From CBDHGY01 sp965263325 (GTDB lineage: Bacteria > Pseudomonadota > Alphaproteobacteria > Caulobacterales > Hyphomonadaceae), in the NCBI GenBank assembly GCA_965263325.1, contig CBDHGY010000002.1:1116001-1180000 (forward strand): a stretch of DNA of 64,000 bases, in the 5' to 3' direction. Below, piece after piece: positions 1 to 8,791 of the stretch. Within the stretch, counting starts at the first letter, position 1. Every line of letters begins with the position of its first letter. The translations under genes and the position numbers were made by a program. Under the pieces are notes generated by a model. It made no database searches and was not told the DNA's origin. It saw nothing but the letters and a program-made list of their open reading frames with translations.

Positions 1-12
1 GATTTGAGTCAA

Positions 13-945
13 TTATGCGGCAGGCAGATCCCGCACAGCATTTCTCGCATTCAGGTCAACTGTAAAACTAGGTTTCACTATAGTTTTGAAGGATGAACGA
101 GACCCTACCAACTTATGCGCTCTCGCATATGCGGCTTTGGCATACTTTCGTGCGCGACCATCATTTTCGATCGACGGTGCCTTACCAAATCGGCGGCGCA
201 GAATTCCATTTGTATAGAGGGCGTTCGCATGAACTATTGCGGGCAACGTCATAAACTCGCATGACAAGGAGACATTTACGCAGTCACCATTGTCTATGCG
301 GTGAGGTGCGGTTTGAGGCCAGCTTGCCATTTTTCCAGGCGTTAATTTGTAAACCTCTGCGGCTTCATCGAACGCCGGATCGTAATCTATCTCTTCCTCG
401 GTTTCACCAAGTACAACCCCCTCGACCTGTTCATCGCGGGCATAAGGCGCTCCTGTCGGATAGACGTACATCGTCTTCTCACCCTTAATTTGCCAGAGCG
501 ACACGAGCGGAATATCCAAATGGTAAAACACTCGAGCTTTTGGGCTCGAGATGAGGACACCGACATCACGCTTGAATGTCTTTATGCCAGGCGTGCGGGC
601 GTCTAACTCCCCGAACATTTCATCGCAAAGCCGCTCATATAGGGAGCAATGATCGTTCACTCTGCGCAGATTTAGCCAGAGCATTCCGCGCTTGACCGCC
701 TCCAGGATTTCTTCTCCGTTCAGATCACCGACAACGCCGCGGCGAAAACTCTCTTTTGCGCCGGATTCAGCATTGTCCATCGTATAAAGATTAAAACCAT
801 CCCGGGGATATCGATCGAGCAATTCCGCTAAGCCATCGTCTGAAAACATCTTACGTGTGTGCAGATTATGGTCAGTGAGGATCGGATGTTTTGTGAATGC
901 GGATGCAGTCTCCGCCGTCCAGTCGGTCAAAATGTGGTTAGCCAT
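13..945 (-). CDS. JmjC/cupin-like protein, putative Fe(II)/2-oxoglutarate oxygenase
   Basis: A 310-residue protein with no signal peptide. The centre shows the layout of a JmjC/cupin-8 double-stranded beta helix. There is an HxD pair (His142, Asp144, in YHLDIP), then a strand ending in YVYP, and a distal His215 in PHRIDNG. These are the residues expected to bind Fe(II). Substrate is unknown. It is the last gene of a four-gene minus-strand run, 28 bases after the DUF817 gene, so the two probably act together. The oxygenase call is inferred from motif spacing. A non-catalytic cupin is possible. Confidence 0.6.
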   Translation of the reverse strand: MANHILTDWTAETASAFTKHPILTDHNLHTRKMFSDDGLAELLDRYPRDGFNLYTMDNAESGAKESFRRGVVGDLNGEEILEAVKRGMLWLNLRRVNDHCSLYERLCDEMFGELDARTPGIKTFKRDVGVLISSPKARVFYHLDIPLVSLWQIKGEKTMYVYPTGAPYARDEQVEGVVLGETEEEIDYDPAFDEAAEVYKLTPGKMASWPQTAPHRIDNGDCVNVSLSCEFMTLPAIVHANALYTNGILRRRFGKAPSIENDGRARKYAKAAYARAHKLVGSRSSFKTIVKPSFTVDLNARNAVRDLPAA

Positions 946-973
946 TTCTTAGCGTTCCCAATTTGGGGCATGA

Positions 974-1867
974 TTAATATTCGCCTTGTTGGGGAAGCAA
1001 TTCGTGTGCCGTACGCCGTTTGGGCGAGTGGATGGTCGCAACGAGCACAAAGCTAATAATCATCAGAAGATACCAGGCCCCCAGTTTATGCGGTGATACA
1101 ATCGTCCATTCGGCGACCTGCCCCGGATACGCCCATGTACGCGCAAAAGTTCCTATATTTTCAGCAAGCCAGATGAACACTGCAACGAGGCCGAAACCGA
1201 CCGCAAGCGGCATTGCGCGATAAACACGATCTGACCGGAACCTCACAATGCACGGCCCGTACATGACGAAAGAAATCAGGAACAATGCATTGCGGATGTC
1301 GATGGTGAAGTGATGAGTGAAAAAATTCACGTAGATTGCAGCGGCAAGCACGCCTTGCGACCATAAAGGTGGAAATCGAACAAACTGAAACTCGAAAATA
1401 CGCCAAACACGAGCAAGATAAGACCCCACAGCGGCGTACATAAAACCGGAAAACAGCGGCACATCGCCGATACGCAAGTAGCCGTCGCCAATATATGTCC
1501 AACTTCCAACAGACGTTTTGAAAATTTCCATAATCGTGCCGACGATATGGAAGACAAGGATGATCCTCGCTTCCTCGAGCGTCTCAAGACCGCTAACAAG
1601 CAGGGCTATCTGAATGCACAAGGCCGCGATAACGAGAAAGTCATTACGGCTAAGACCAAAACTTTCCGGATACCACCAATGCGTCACCAGGATGACCGCA
1701 AGCAACAAACCACCAAAAATACAGGCCCAAGCCTGTTTTATGCCGAACGCGACAAACTCGAAGACCCCAGCTGATAGTGCCCCACGAACGACATAACCGC
1801 GCAAGGCTTCGCGGCGACCGGTGAGGATTTGACGCAATTGGTTCACACCGCTTGCTTTAAAAATCAA
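974..1867 (-). CDS. DUF817 family integral membrane protein
   Basis: A 297-residue protein with about eight hydrophobic helices. The central segment IMEIFKTSVGSW and the nearby THHF and PHKLGAWYL blocks match what I know of the DUF817 family, whose function is unknown. The frame opens with TTG at 1867 and has no clear ribosome binding site; a GTG seven codons further in is an alternative, so the start is uncertain. It lies 33 bases after the enoyl-CoA hydratase and 28 bases before the JmjC-like gene, all on one strand, which suggests one transcript. Confidence 0.75.
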   Translation of the reverse strand: MIFKASGVNQLRQILTGRREALRGYVVRGALSAGVFEFVAFGIKQAWACIFGGLLLAVILVTHWWYPESFGLSRNDFLVIAALCIQIALLVSGLETLEEARIILVFHIVGTIMEIFKTSVGSWTYIGDGYLRIGDVPLFSGFMYAAVGSYLARVWRIFEFQFVRFPPLWSQGVLAAAIYVNFFTHHFTIDIRNALFLISFVMYGPCIVRFRSDRVYRAMPLAVGFGLVAVFIWLAENIGTFARTWAYPGQVAEWTIVSPHKLGAWYLLMIISFVLVATIHSPKRRTAHELLPQQGEY

Positions 1868-1900
1868 AACAGGCCGGAGGAAGCCGAGACTTAGGCGTCT

Positions 1901-2704
1901 TCAAGATGCATCTTTAGCCCATGTCGGTTTTCGCTTTTCTAGGAAAGCTGAGATCCCTTCTTTGCCTTCCTCTGATGAACGCCGCTCAGCGATGCGTTTG
2001 GCCGTCTCATGGCTCAAATGAGGATTGATCGGATCTCCGGCTAGATCTAGGATCAGTCGCTTAGAATCGGCAATTGCACCTGGCGCTCCCTGGAAAATAA
2101 GAGACGCAAGATACTCTTCCATTTCTGTCATTTCAGTTTCGCTTTCTACGACGTAGTGAACAAGGCCCATACGCTCAGCATAATCGCCATCAAAAGTTTC
2201 CCCGGTCACGAAGAGCGCCTTTGCCCATCGCGGCCCAATGGCAGCGATCACATAAGGAGAAATCGTTGCGGGTGTCAGGCCTAAGCGAATTTCGGAGAAG
2301 CTGAACTTCGTGTTCTTGCGGGCAACAACAACATCGCAAGCGGACACAAGCCCTGCGCCGCCGCCCATCGCTGCGCCATGAACCAAAGCCAGCGTCGGCA
2401 TTGGGAGCTCAGCAAGTTTTCGCAACATCTCTGCGAGCTTGAATGCATCGCGCTCATTGTCTTCTTTTGTATAACTCGCTGCACGTTTCATCCACGCAAG
2501 ATCAGCTCCCGCGGAAAAGACTTTCCCAGCACCCCGCAAAATTAGCAGGCGAACCCCATCGGCTCCTTCTAAAGTCTCGAATACATCGATGAGTTCGTCG
2601 ATCATTTCCGCATTAAAAGCGTTTCGCTGATCAAGTCTGTTCAGTAAAATTACCGCAACACCATCAGGGCTGACATCGAATTCTAGAGTTTCATATTCCG
2701 ACAT
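1901..2704 (-). CDS. enoyl-CoA hydratase/isomerase family protein (methylglutaconyl-CoA hydratase-like)
   Basis: A 267-residue crotonase-fold enzyme when begun at the ATG at 2704 (MSEYETLEF). The open frame extends 20 codons upstream, but that part does not look like the family. It has the oxyanion-hole segments FSAGADL and GAAMGGGAGL, and the FSEIRLGLTPATISPYV block typical of LiuC/AtuE-type methylglutaconyl-CoA or isohexenylglutaconyl-CoA hydratases. It probably hydrates an enoyl-CoA in leucine or isoprenoid breakdown. No other leucine-degradation gene is present in the window, so the exact substrate is uncertain. It follows the acyltransferase gene by 66 bases. Confidence 0.85.
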   Translation of the reverse strand: MSEYETLEFDVSPDGVAVILLNRLDQRNAFNAEMIDELIDVFETLEGADGVRLLILRGAGKVFSAGADLAWMKRAASYTKEDNERDAFKLAEMLRKLAELPMPTLALVHGAAMGGGAGLVSACDVVVARKNTKFSFSEIRLGLTPATISPYVIAAIGPRWAKALFVTGETFDGDYAERMGLVHYVVESETEMTEMEEYLASLIFQGAPGAIADSKRLILDLAGDPINPHLSHETAKRIAERRSSEEGKEGISAFLEKRKPTWAKDAS

Positions 2705-2770
2705 GACCGAATGCCCTTTCCAAATGCGTACCCATCCATTGCCACGGCTCAGACAGACGCGCAATTCGCA

Positions 2771-3862
2771 TCACTTCTTACCGGATTCCGCCCTACGATA
2801 ATGACTGTCTCGCCGAAGCATCGGACGCTCGATTACACGCCAGAGAACAAAGCTTGATCCAACAACCAACAGGGCAGCAACCAAAGCGCCGAGTGCGGGG
2901 CTCAGCTGGAACAAACCTACGGCAACAAGCGCCTGGACGATGGGAAAGTGTGTAATGTAAACTCCATAAGAAATATCTCCGTAGCGAGCGGCATTGAGCT
3001 TCGGCCCCGGAGCATAGGCGATTGAGGCGATGGCGAGCGCGAGACCAGCCGCGCGCAGCGGCTCAAATACACTAAAGTAAGAGACAATGATCAGAGCCAT
3101 CCCCGCCACGCCCGATATAAACCATCTCTTTTGCAGTTCATGGCGGAACATCCAAAGCACGATACCAGAAATGAAGAAACTCAATTGGCCAGGAAGCTGA
3201 CGAGAAAGCTGCAGGAACAATTTTTGAGACGCCCCCGAAACTTCAATGGGATTGTATGCCAACCACTCAAAGTAACCACGCCAGGCCTCTGCACCGATAT
3301 AAATAATTAGCAGTGTGAACACCGCCGCTCGGCCAGACTTTGTAAGCACCCAGCTGATGACCGGCAATGCGATGTAAAACATGACTTCGATCTTCAGGGT
3401 CCACAGTGCACCATTCACAGCCGTATAAGCTTGGTTCTGGAACAGACCCGGAAGATTAGGTTCCAGGAAGTTCAGGAAAATCAAATTCGCGCCGAGATAA
3501 CGCACGACATCGAAAAAAGCCGCAGTTTTGAACAATGCATAAATCGCTGGCACGAGAACAATAACAGCGTAGGCGGGATATAACCTGCGCATGCGCTTTT
3601 CAGCGTAGCTTCCGAGACTTTCGGACCGCTGTAATGATCCATAAACAAGCGCGCCTGACACCACAAAAAAGCCTTGCACAGATACCAGTGCGAGTTCGGC
3701 AAAAACGCCCTCAACTGCCTGCCCTGTCGACATTCCAAGCAGAATTAGGTGATATAGAAACACGGTGCTGGCGAAGAGTAACCGTAACAAGTCAAAACGA
3801 TTTTCGGCCAGTTGCATAACGTCTTCATCTACTTCATCTGCGCGTTTATTCGGCAATAGCAA
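2771..3862 (-). CDS. acyltransferase 3 family membrane protein (OafA/YrhL type)
   Basis: A 363-residue protein of about ten membrane helices. The N-terminal NRFDLLRLLFASTVFLYH segment carries the Arg and His (His38) that are conserved and needed in acyltransferase-3 proteins. Such enzymes transfer acetyl or other acyl groups to envelope sugars or peptidoglycan across the inner membrane. The length is typical for a version without a C-terminal SGNH domain. It is the first gene of the minus-strand run and is divergent from the TetR gene. The acceptor is unknown. Confidence 0.85.
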   Translation of the reverse strand: MLLPNKRADEVDEDVMQLAENRFDLLRLLFASTVFLYHLILLGMSTGQAVEGVFAELALVSVQGFFVVSGALVYGSLQRSESLGSYAEKRMRRLYPAYAVIVLVPAIYALFKTAAFFDVVRYLGANLIFLNFLEPNLPGLFQNQAYTAVNGALWTLKIEVMFYIALPVISWVLTKSGRAAVFTLLIIYIGAEAWRGYFEWLAYNPIEVSGASQKLFLQLSRQLPGQLSFFISGIVLWMFRHELQKRWFISGVAGMALIIVSYFSVFEPLRAAGLALAIASIAYAPGPKLNAARYGDISYGVYITHFPIVQALVAVGLFQLSPALGALVAALLVVGSSFVLWRVIERPMLRRDSHYRRAESGKK

Positions 3863-3947
3863 CCCTGCTTGTAGATAGCGAGGAATTTCCTACCCACCTG
3901 AAATCAATGAGGAAAAGAGCTCGAATAAAAAGTTAGCGAGCGATCAC

Positions 3948-3976
3948 TTGCAATAATTTTGTCCTACAACTATATT
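3948..3976 (+). promoter_or_regulatory. sigma70-type promoter of the tetR-like gene
   Basis: TTGCAA at 3948-3953 and TATATT at 3971-3976 are separated by exactly 17 bases, close to the housekeeping consensus. The tetR-like start codon follows 24 bases after the -10 element, leaving a very short leader that contains an AAGGAGG ribosome binding site at 3988-3994. If the TetR protein controls itself, its operator should lie in or beside this stretch. I see no clear palindrome there. Confidence 0.55.
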
Positions 3977-3999
3977 GTATTCGAACCAAGGAGGTTTTC

Positions 4000-4596
4000 A
4001 TGCCGATGTCTGCTGAACCGTCAAAACGCCCAAGGGCTCGAAACGCTCGCCCAAAAATTGAACGGGCGGCACTCAAGCTGTTCGTAAATGAGGGTGTAGA
4101 TGCAGCCACCACACGGGAAATTGCTGAAGAGGCTGGCGTCTCCGAAGGGGCGCTATACCGTCATTATAAAGGCAAGGATGAGCTTGCTCTTGCTTTATTC
4201 ATGGAGACTCACAACCGCCTCTCACGAATGATGGTCGACGCGTGGATGGAAGGTGGCAGTCTCGAAGAGCGCATCAGACGCGCGGTTTCTGCGTATTGTA
4301 AACTTGCCGACGAGGACTGGCTCCTCTTTTCTTTTCACCTCGTTTCAATTGACAGGTTCATACCGCACGACGTTCGACGAGATGATGATCCCGTTTCAGT
4401 AACAGAAGCGCTAATCCAAGACCTGATCGACAAAGGCGAAATACCAAAGTGCGATCCTGCTGTAATGTCTGGAATGATTTTGGGCGTGTTACTGCAGTCT
4501 GGAAACAACAAAATTTATTCGCGACTGCCAGGGGATATGTCTGATCATATCGATACTTTCACGCGCGCCATCTTGGCTATTCTTCTTCAAAAGTAA
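4000..4596 (+). CDS. TetR/AcrR family transcriptional regulator
   Basis: A 198-residue repressor-type protein. The N-terminal helix-turn-helix (about residues 15-60) shows the family pattern with FVNEGVDAATTREIAEEAGVS followed by EGALYRHYKGKDEL. The C-terminal ligand domain is unremarkable. An AAGGAGG ribosome binding site sits just before the ATG. It is followed 40 bases later by the PlsC-like acyltransferase on the same strand, and it is divergent from the acyltransferase-3 gene. A role in controlling lipid or envelope genes is inferred from context only. Confidence 0.92.
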   Translation: MPMSAEPSKRPRARNARPKIERAALKLFVNEGVDAATTREIAEEAGVSEGALYRHYKGKDELALALFMETHNRLSRMMVDAWMEGGSLEERIRRAVSAYCKLADEDWLLFSFHLVSIDRFIPHDVRRDDDPVSVTEALIQDLIDKGEIPKCDPAVMSGMILGVLLQSGNNKIYSRLPGDMSDHIDTFTRAILAILLQK

Positions 4597-4636
4597 CCTT
4601 TAGCGAATTTTTCAAGGACGTACGGAGGTCGTTATC

Positions 4637-5440
4637 ATGATCCGCGGCATAGTCTTTACAGGTGTCTATTACCTGCTTTCAGCAATCTATGTGATCGCCT
4701 CGCTCCCATTTCTTGCGATGCCGGGCCGGAAACCGACAACCTTCGTCATTCGTAGTTATACGCGAGCCATGAATCAGGCTCTGCGATGGATTGGGGGCAT
4801 CCGAAAGGAAGTGCGGGGGCGCGACAATCTCCCCGACGGTCCTTTCATTCTTGCCGCCAAGCATCAAAGCTGGGGTGATGGGTTTTTGATTTATCCAGAG
4901 GTGAACAACCTTGCATTTGTGACAGGAGATCATCTGGAAAAGTTCCCACTCGTCGGAGGAATTCTTCGGAAGCTCGGCGCAATTGTGATTGATTCCTGCG
5001 GCGGGGGAGATCGCAAAGCTGCATCGCTTGCTGAGGGCATGGCGGTCGCGAAAGCGGAGGGCCGCCGCGTCCTGATTTATCCAGAAGGCCATCTCGCCCC
5101 AGTCGGCACACATTTCCGGTATAAGGCTGGGGTCTGGCACATGGCAAAGGCGATGAATGTGCCGGTTATTCCAGTTGCAACTAATTTGGGCTGTTTCTGG
5201 CAGCAGGAAGAAATCGATAAAACCCCGGGCAAGGCGGTGATTGAATTTCTTGAACCGATCCAGCCCGGTCTCGCAAAAAACGAATTTCTCACAGAATTGA
5301 CCGAGCGTGTCGAAGCCCAAACCGCAGTTTTGGTTGCAGAAGCACGCGGGATAAACACGCCAGAACGCGCTGAACTTATTCCCGACCCCGCAAAAGGCGA
5401 AAGCGCAAAACCAAAATCTGATGTTCACTCTGCAGCCTAA
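4637..5440 (+). CDS. plsC: 1-acyl-sn-glycerol-3-phosphate acyltransferase (PlsC family)
   Basis: A 267-residue membrane-linked acyltransferase. The N-terminus has a hydrophobic helix. The catalytic H-x4-D motif is in KHQSWGDGF (about residue 76), and the YPEGH segment is the phosphate-binding EGTR-like motif. The family acylates lysophosphatidic acid in phospholipid synthesis, though several paralogues use ornithine lipids or other acceptors. A CGGAGG ribosome binding site precedes the ATG. It follows the TetR gene closely and is probably cotranscribed. The tail after about residue 245 is hydrophilic and rich in Ala, Lys and Pro. Confidence 0.85.
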   Translation: MIRGIVFTGVYYLLSAIYVIASLPFLAMPGRKPTTFVIRSYTRAMNQALRWIGGIRKEVRGRDNLPDGPFILAAKHQSWGDGFLIYPEVNNLAFVTGDHLEKFPLVGGILRKLGAIVIDSCGGGDRKAASLAEGMAVAKAEGRRVLIYPEGHLAPVGTHFRYKAGVWHMAKAMNVPVIPVATNLGCFWQQEEIDKTPGKAVIEFLEPIQPGLAKNEFLTELTERVEAQTAVLVAEARGINTPERAELIPDPAKGESAKPKSDVHSAA

Positions 5441-5596
5441 TCAGTGGACCCTGAGAAATCCTCAAATCACCGGATGATTATAACAGCGTCGTAACGACAA
5501 ATGTAACATAAATTTCGCTTTACTCGATGTGTAATTTATGTTTATCGATAAATATCAGGATCGTTCGGGGGCGAACAATCTGATGGAGAGAGAAAG

Positions 5597-6088
5597 ATGA
5601 AATTCACTATTGCTGCCGCATTTACCAGTCTTGCAATCGCGGTACCCGCTCAGGCTGCTAACTATTCTTGGGAAGTTAGAGCCAAGACTGACGACGGCAA
5701 GGTCATGAGTATTATTGCGGAATCAGAGACACAGACTGGCATTATGCTGAGTTGCACAACTGACAAGCTCGTTGCTGGTGTAAGCCTTATCCCTGGACTG
5801 GTATCCGATCGGCTTGATCAGACCACCAAACGGTCCAAGAGGAAAAAAGCGACGATGACAATCGGTGACAAAGAACCCAACCGAGATGTTTGGACCTATT
5901 TACCGACCACCAAAGTCGCAGTCTCTCGGCGCGGCACAACAGGCCGTAAATTCTTTAACGCTGCTGTTCGCGGCGATACGGTAAACTGGAAGTTGGACGG
6001 TCGAGGCGAAACGACATTCACGTTCCCTGAGCAAAACGATGCGTTTAAGTCATTTGCTAGAAGCTGCCCCGTAACTAACGGAAGGTAA
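5597..6088 (+). CDS. small secreted protein of unknown function
   Basis: A 163-residue protein with a clear signal peptide cut after AQA (about residue 20), so it is periplasmic or secreted. The mature part has two Cys residues far apart (LSCTTDK and RSCPVTN), which could form a disulfide. I do not recognise a family. A GGAGAGAG ribosome binding site precedes the ATG. The AT-rich 156-base upstream gap contains GTTCGGGGGCGAAC, a short GTTCG/CGAAC inverted repeat at about 5562-5575, just before the ribosome binding site. It stands alone between plsC and the convergent sufA gene. Confidence 0.7.
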   Translation: MKFTIAAAFTSLAIAVPAQAANYSWEVRAKTDDGKVMSIIAESETQTGIMLSCTTDKLVAGVSLIPGLVSDRLDQTTKRSKRKKATMTIGDKEPNRDVWTYLPTTKVAVSRRGTTGRKFFNAAVRGDTVNWKLDGRGETTFTFPEQNDAFKSFARSCPVTNGR

Positions 6089-6121
6089 CTAGCTCAACAC
6101 TCTTTATCGGCAGGCGCTAGA

Positions 6122-6478
6122 TCAAGCTTCTGCCGGTATGATGGTCACGCTTTCGCCGCAACCGCAGGCATCGGTCTGATTAGGATTGTTGAAGACAAAC
6201 TTTTCGTGAAGCGGTGTCACTTCGTAATCAACAACCGCGCCGAGCAAAAATAACACTGCCTTTGCGTCAACAACGATTTTAACGCCATTATCCTCAACGA
6301 TTTCGTCAAATTGTTCTGGCGTATCAACGTACTCCATCAGGTATTCCATTCCTGCGCAGCCGCCATTCTTAACACCCACGCGTAAGAATCCTGCTCCCTT
6401 ATCAGCCATGATCTCCGCGACGCGCGAAGCCGCTGGATCTGTTAGGGTCACAAGTTTTGGTCTGGGTCGTCTAGCCAT
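6122..6478 (-). CDS. sufA: iron-sulfur cluster assembly accessory protein SufA (A-type carrier)
   Basis: A 118-residue A-type carrier when begun at the ATG at 6478 (MARRPRP). The frame runs seven codons further up, but those are not family-like. The three conserved cysteines are present: one in NGGCAGMEY and two in ACGCGES near the C-terminus. These hold a transient cluster passed from the SufBCD scaffold to target enzymes. It is the last gene of the SUF run but is separated from sufT by a hybrid kinase gene, so it may have its own promoter. ErpA or IscA naming is possible; location favours SufA. Confidence 0.88.
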   Translation of the reverse strand: MARRPRPKLVTLTDPAASRVAEIMADKGAGFLRVGVKNGGCAGMEYLMEYVDTPEQFDEIVEDNGVKIVVDAKAVLFLLGAVVDYEVTPLHEKFVFNNPNQTDACGCGESVTIIPAEA

Positions 6479-6533
6479 GCCAGTAATATAAAATCGCACT
6501 CAGACGATTTCAATGTTCCAACGTTTCCTGCAA

Positions 6534-8279
6534 TCAGCTTGCCGCGGCGAGGTGCCCAGCCGCCTGAGCCGGTATCCGAGCCATAACGCGATTAATCTCG
6601 GCGATTAAATCGCGTTCACTTATGGGCTTGGAAGCATATCCTTCGAACCCAAGAGAGAGATATTTTTCCTTATCTCCAATCATTGCATCGGCGGTGAGCG
6701 CAATCATGGGTGTATCCAGATTGTAAGAGTCCATAGAGCGGATTTTTTTCATCGCAGCGACACCATCTACATTCGGCATGTGAACATCCATAAGAATTAT
6801 GCTGTAAGGCCGCGCCTGCATTTTCTCGACCGCCTCCATTCCATTTGCAGCTTCATCAACATTGATACCATAGATCTGTAACATTGCGCGGCCGACCTGA
6901 CGGTTGACCCTATTGTCATCCACCAGCAAGACTTTCAGGCCTGTGAGAGAGGAAACTGGCTCTGCCGCGGTCATAGTAGGTTTCGGCGACGCTATCGGTG
7001 TTGGCGAATGCTCTAGAGCAACCTCTGGTTCCAGCGCCGCATCGATGTCGATAGGTTCATCCTCAAACTTCTCCTCAGATGGGGCGAAAACAGGCGCTTT
7101 TTCCGTTTCGGTCGCTGGGGCCACTTGCATCAATGGCGTGGTCTTTTCGAGGCTTTCTTCGCCTTTCGCCACGAATGTCATCGTGAAGATTGATCCCTTG
7201 CCATATTCGCTCACCATGGTGAGGTCTCCGCCCATTTTTCGCGCGAGTTTCCGGGCGATTGGCAATCCCAGACCTGTTCCGCCGTATTCGCGGGTGATTG
7301 ATCCGTCAGCCTGGGTGAAGGATTCAAAAACCGCCTTCTGAGCTTCAGGCTTAATGCCGGTCCCAGTGTCAGACACATGGATCGTGATCCGATGTTCATT
7401 GTCTCCCTCGGGGTGGCTTGAGATCACAACGAGCACATCGCCTTCGGCCGTGAACTTAATTGCGTTGGATACCAAATTATCAACGCACTGACGAACCCGA
7501 ACGGGGTCCATTTTCAAACGAGATGGAACACTCGGGTCGAAAAAGAATTGCAGGTTGATACCTTTTTCGCGCGCGGTGATTTCATGAATTTTCTGCGTAC
7601 GCGATAGTTTGTGGCGAATATCTGTTTCGATTGGTGTAATATCGAGCTTGCCGCTTTCGATCTTGGACAGATCCAAAATGTCATTTACAATGCTCAACAG
7701 AGTTTTCCCAGAATCGAGAATGATACCAACATACTCTTTATGATCTTCGGCCATTTCGGCGTTCGCAAGCACTTGGGCCATGCCAATAACACCATTAAGT
7801 GGTGTGCGAATTTCATGGCTCATATTAGCAAGAAACTCGGACTTTAAACGCGTGGCATCGCGCGCCGCTGCGAGAGCGACACGAAGTTTGCGCGCATGCG
7901 CTCTTTCCTGGCCAACCTGGCGATATTGGGCGACGAGACCGACCGCTCCGTTCGAAAGTGTTACCGCGCCGAGCATCTTACTGAGCTGAATGGCGCGGCC
8001 TTTTTTGTCGATAAAGTTTAGGGTTAGATCAGCGAAAGGGATCTCTCGGTTAAGCACTTCCTGATAAGCCTTAATCGCGGTGGCGAGATCATCAGGCAGC
8101 AGAATCTCATTATAACGTTTTCCGAGCAATTCCCGCTTGTCATAGCTGAGCGCTTTTTCGAATGCTCTGTTGGCGTAAATAATTCGACCTTCATTATCCA
8201 CGAGCACCACACCCTGGCTAGAACCATCGGTGGCAAATCGGAGCATCTCATTGATGGATGAATCAAAATCTTGCGACAT
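6534..8279 (-). CDS. PAS-containing hybrid sensor histidine kinase/response regulator
   Basis: A 581-residue soluble kinase. The order is a PAS domain (about 15-120), HisKA with phospho-acceptor His155 in NMSHEIRTPLNG, and an HATPase with the G1/G2 boxes DTGTGIKPE and GGTGLGLP (about 260-370). An acidic, Pro-rich linker (375-445) leads to a receiver domain with phospho-acceptor Asp498 in LMDVHMPNVDG and the Lys of the SKPIS motif. No membrane helix is visible, so it senses something in the cytoplasm. It lies between sufT and sufA on the same strand. A link to iron-sulfur status is only a guess. Confidence 0.92.
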   Translation of the reverse strand: MSQDFDSSINEMLRFATDGSSQGVVLVDNEGRIIYANRAFEKALSYDKRELLGKRYNEILLPDDLATAIKAYQEVLNREIPFADLTLNFIDKKGRAIQLSKMLGAVTLSNGAVGLVAQYRQVGQERAHARKLRVALAAARDATRLKSEFLANMSHEIRTPLNGVIGMAQVLANAEMAEDHKEYVGIILDSGKTLLSIVNDILDLSKIESGKLDITPIETDIRHKLSRTQKIHEITAREKGINLQFFFDPSVPSRLKMDPVRVRQCVDNLVSNAIKFTAEGDVLVVISSHPEGDNEHRITIHVSDTGTGIKPEAQKAVFESFTQADGSITREYGGTGLGLPIARKLARKMGGDLTMVSEYGKGSIFTMTFVAKGEESLEKTTPLMQVAPATETEKAPVFAPSEEKFEDEPIDIDAALEPEVALEHSPTPIASPKPTMTAAEPVSSLTGLKVLLVDDNRVNRQVGRAMLQIYGINVDEAANGMEAVEKMQARPYSIILMDVHMPNVDGVAAMKKIRSMDSYNLDTPMIALTADAMIGDKEKYLSLGFEGYASKPISERDLIAEINRVMARIPAQAAGHLAAAS

Positions 8280-8393
8280 TGTTTAACTCTACTCTGGCGA
8301 ACGTGCGCACTATCGAGCAGGTTGGTTAAATATGAATTTACGAAATTCTCCCGCACAATTCTGGAGGGGAGCGGCGCAAAAGTAATTAAAACG

Positions 8394-8783
8394 TTAAAGC
8401 ATATTCAGTGCTAAACGAGCTTCATCGGACATTCGGCTAGGTTCCCATGGCGGATCAAACGTCAGGCGAACCTCAACGTCTGAGATCCCCTCAACTGTTC
8501 GCGCCGCATTTTCGATCCATCCCGGCATATCGCCCGCAACTGGGCACCCTGGCGCAGTCAGCGTCATTTCAATATCGACTTTATAATCATCATCGATATC
8601 GACTTTGTAGATGAGACCGAGCTCATAGATATCAACGGGTATTTCCGGATCGTAGACCGTCTTGAAGGCAGCAATAAGATCATCAGTGATACGATTGAGC
8701 TCTACCTGCGGAATCGCGGAAGGCTTCGGCTCCTCTGGAGAAGAGACGTCTATCATATCGCGAGAGGACATATCGTCTGCCAT
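8394..8783 (-). CDS. sufT: SufT (DUF59/MIP18 family) iron-sulfur assembly protein
   Basis: A 129-residue protein from the ATG at 8783. The MIP18 core shows YDPEIPVDIYELGLIY, then TLTAPGCPVAGDM with the conserved Cys, and FDPPWEPSRMS at the end. SufT proteins help cluster maturation or delivery in the SUF system. The N-terminal 30 residues are polar and variable. It follows sufS by eight bases, so the two genes are almost certainly on one mRNA. Confidence 0.9.
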   Translation of the reverse strand: MADDMSSRDMIDVSSPEEPKPSAIPQVELNRITDDLIAAFKTVYDPEIPVDIYELGLIYKVDIDDDYKVDIEMTLTAPGCPVAGDMPGWIENAARTVEGISDVEVRLTFDPPWEPSRMSDEARLALNML

Positions 8784-8791
8784 CAACTACC

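Noticed and set aside
4679..5428. A 249-residue minus-strand open frame opposite the plsC-like gene
   Set aside because: It lies fully opposite a gene with clear motifs, is Cys- and Phe-rich in an unnatural way, and shows no domain.
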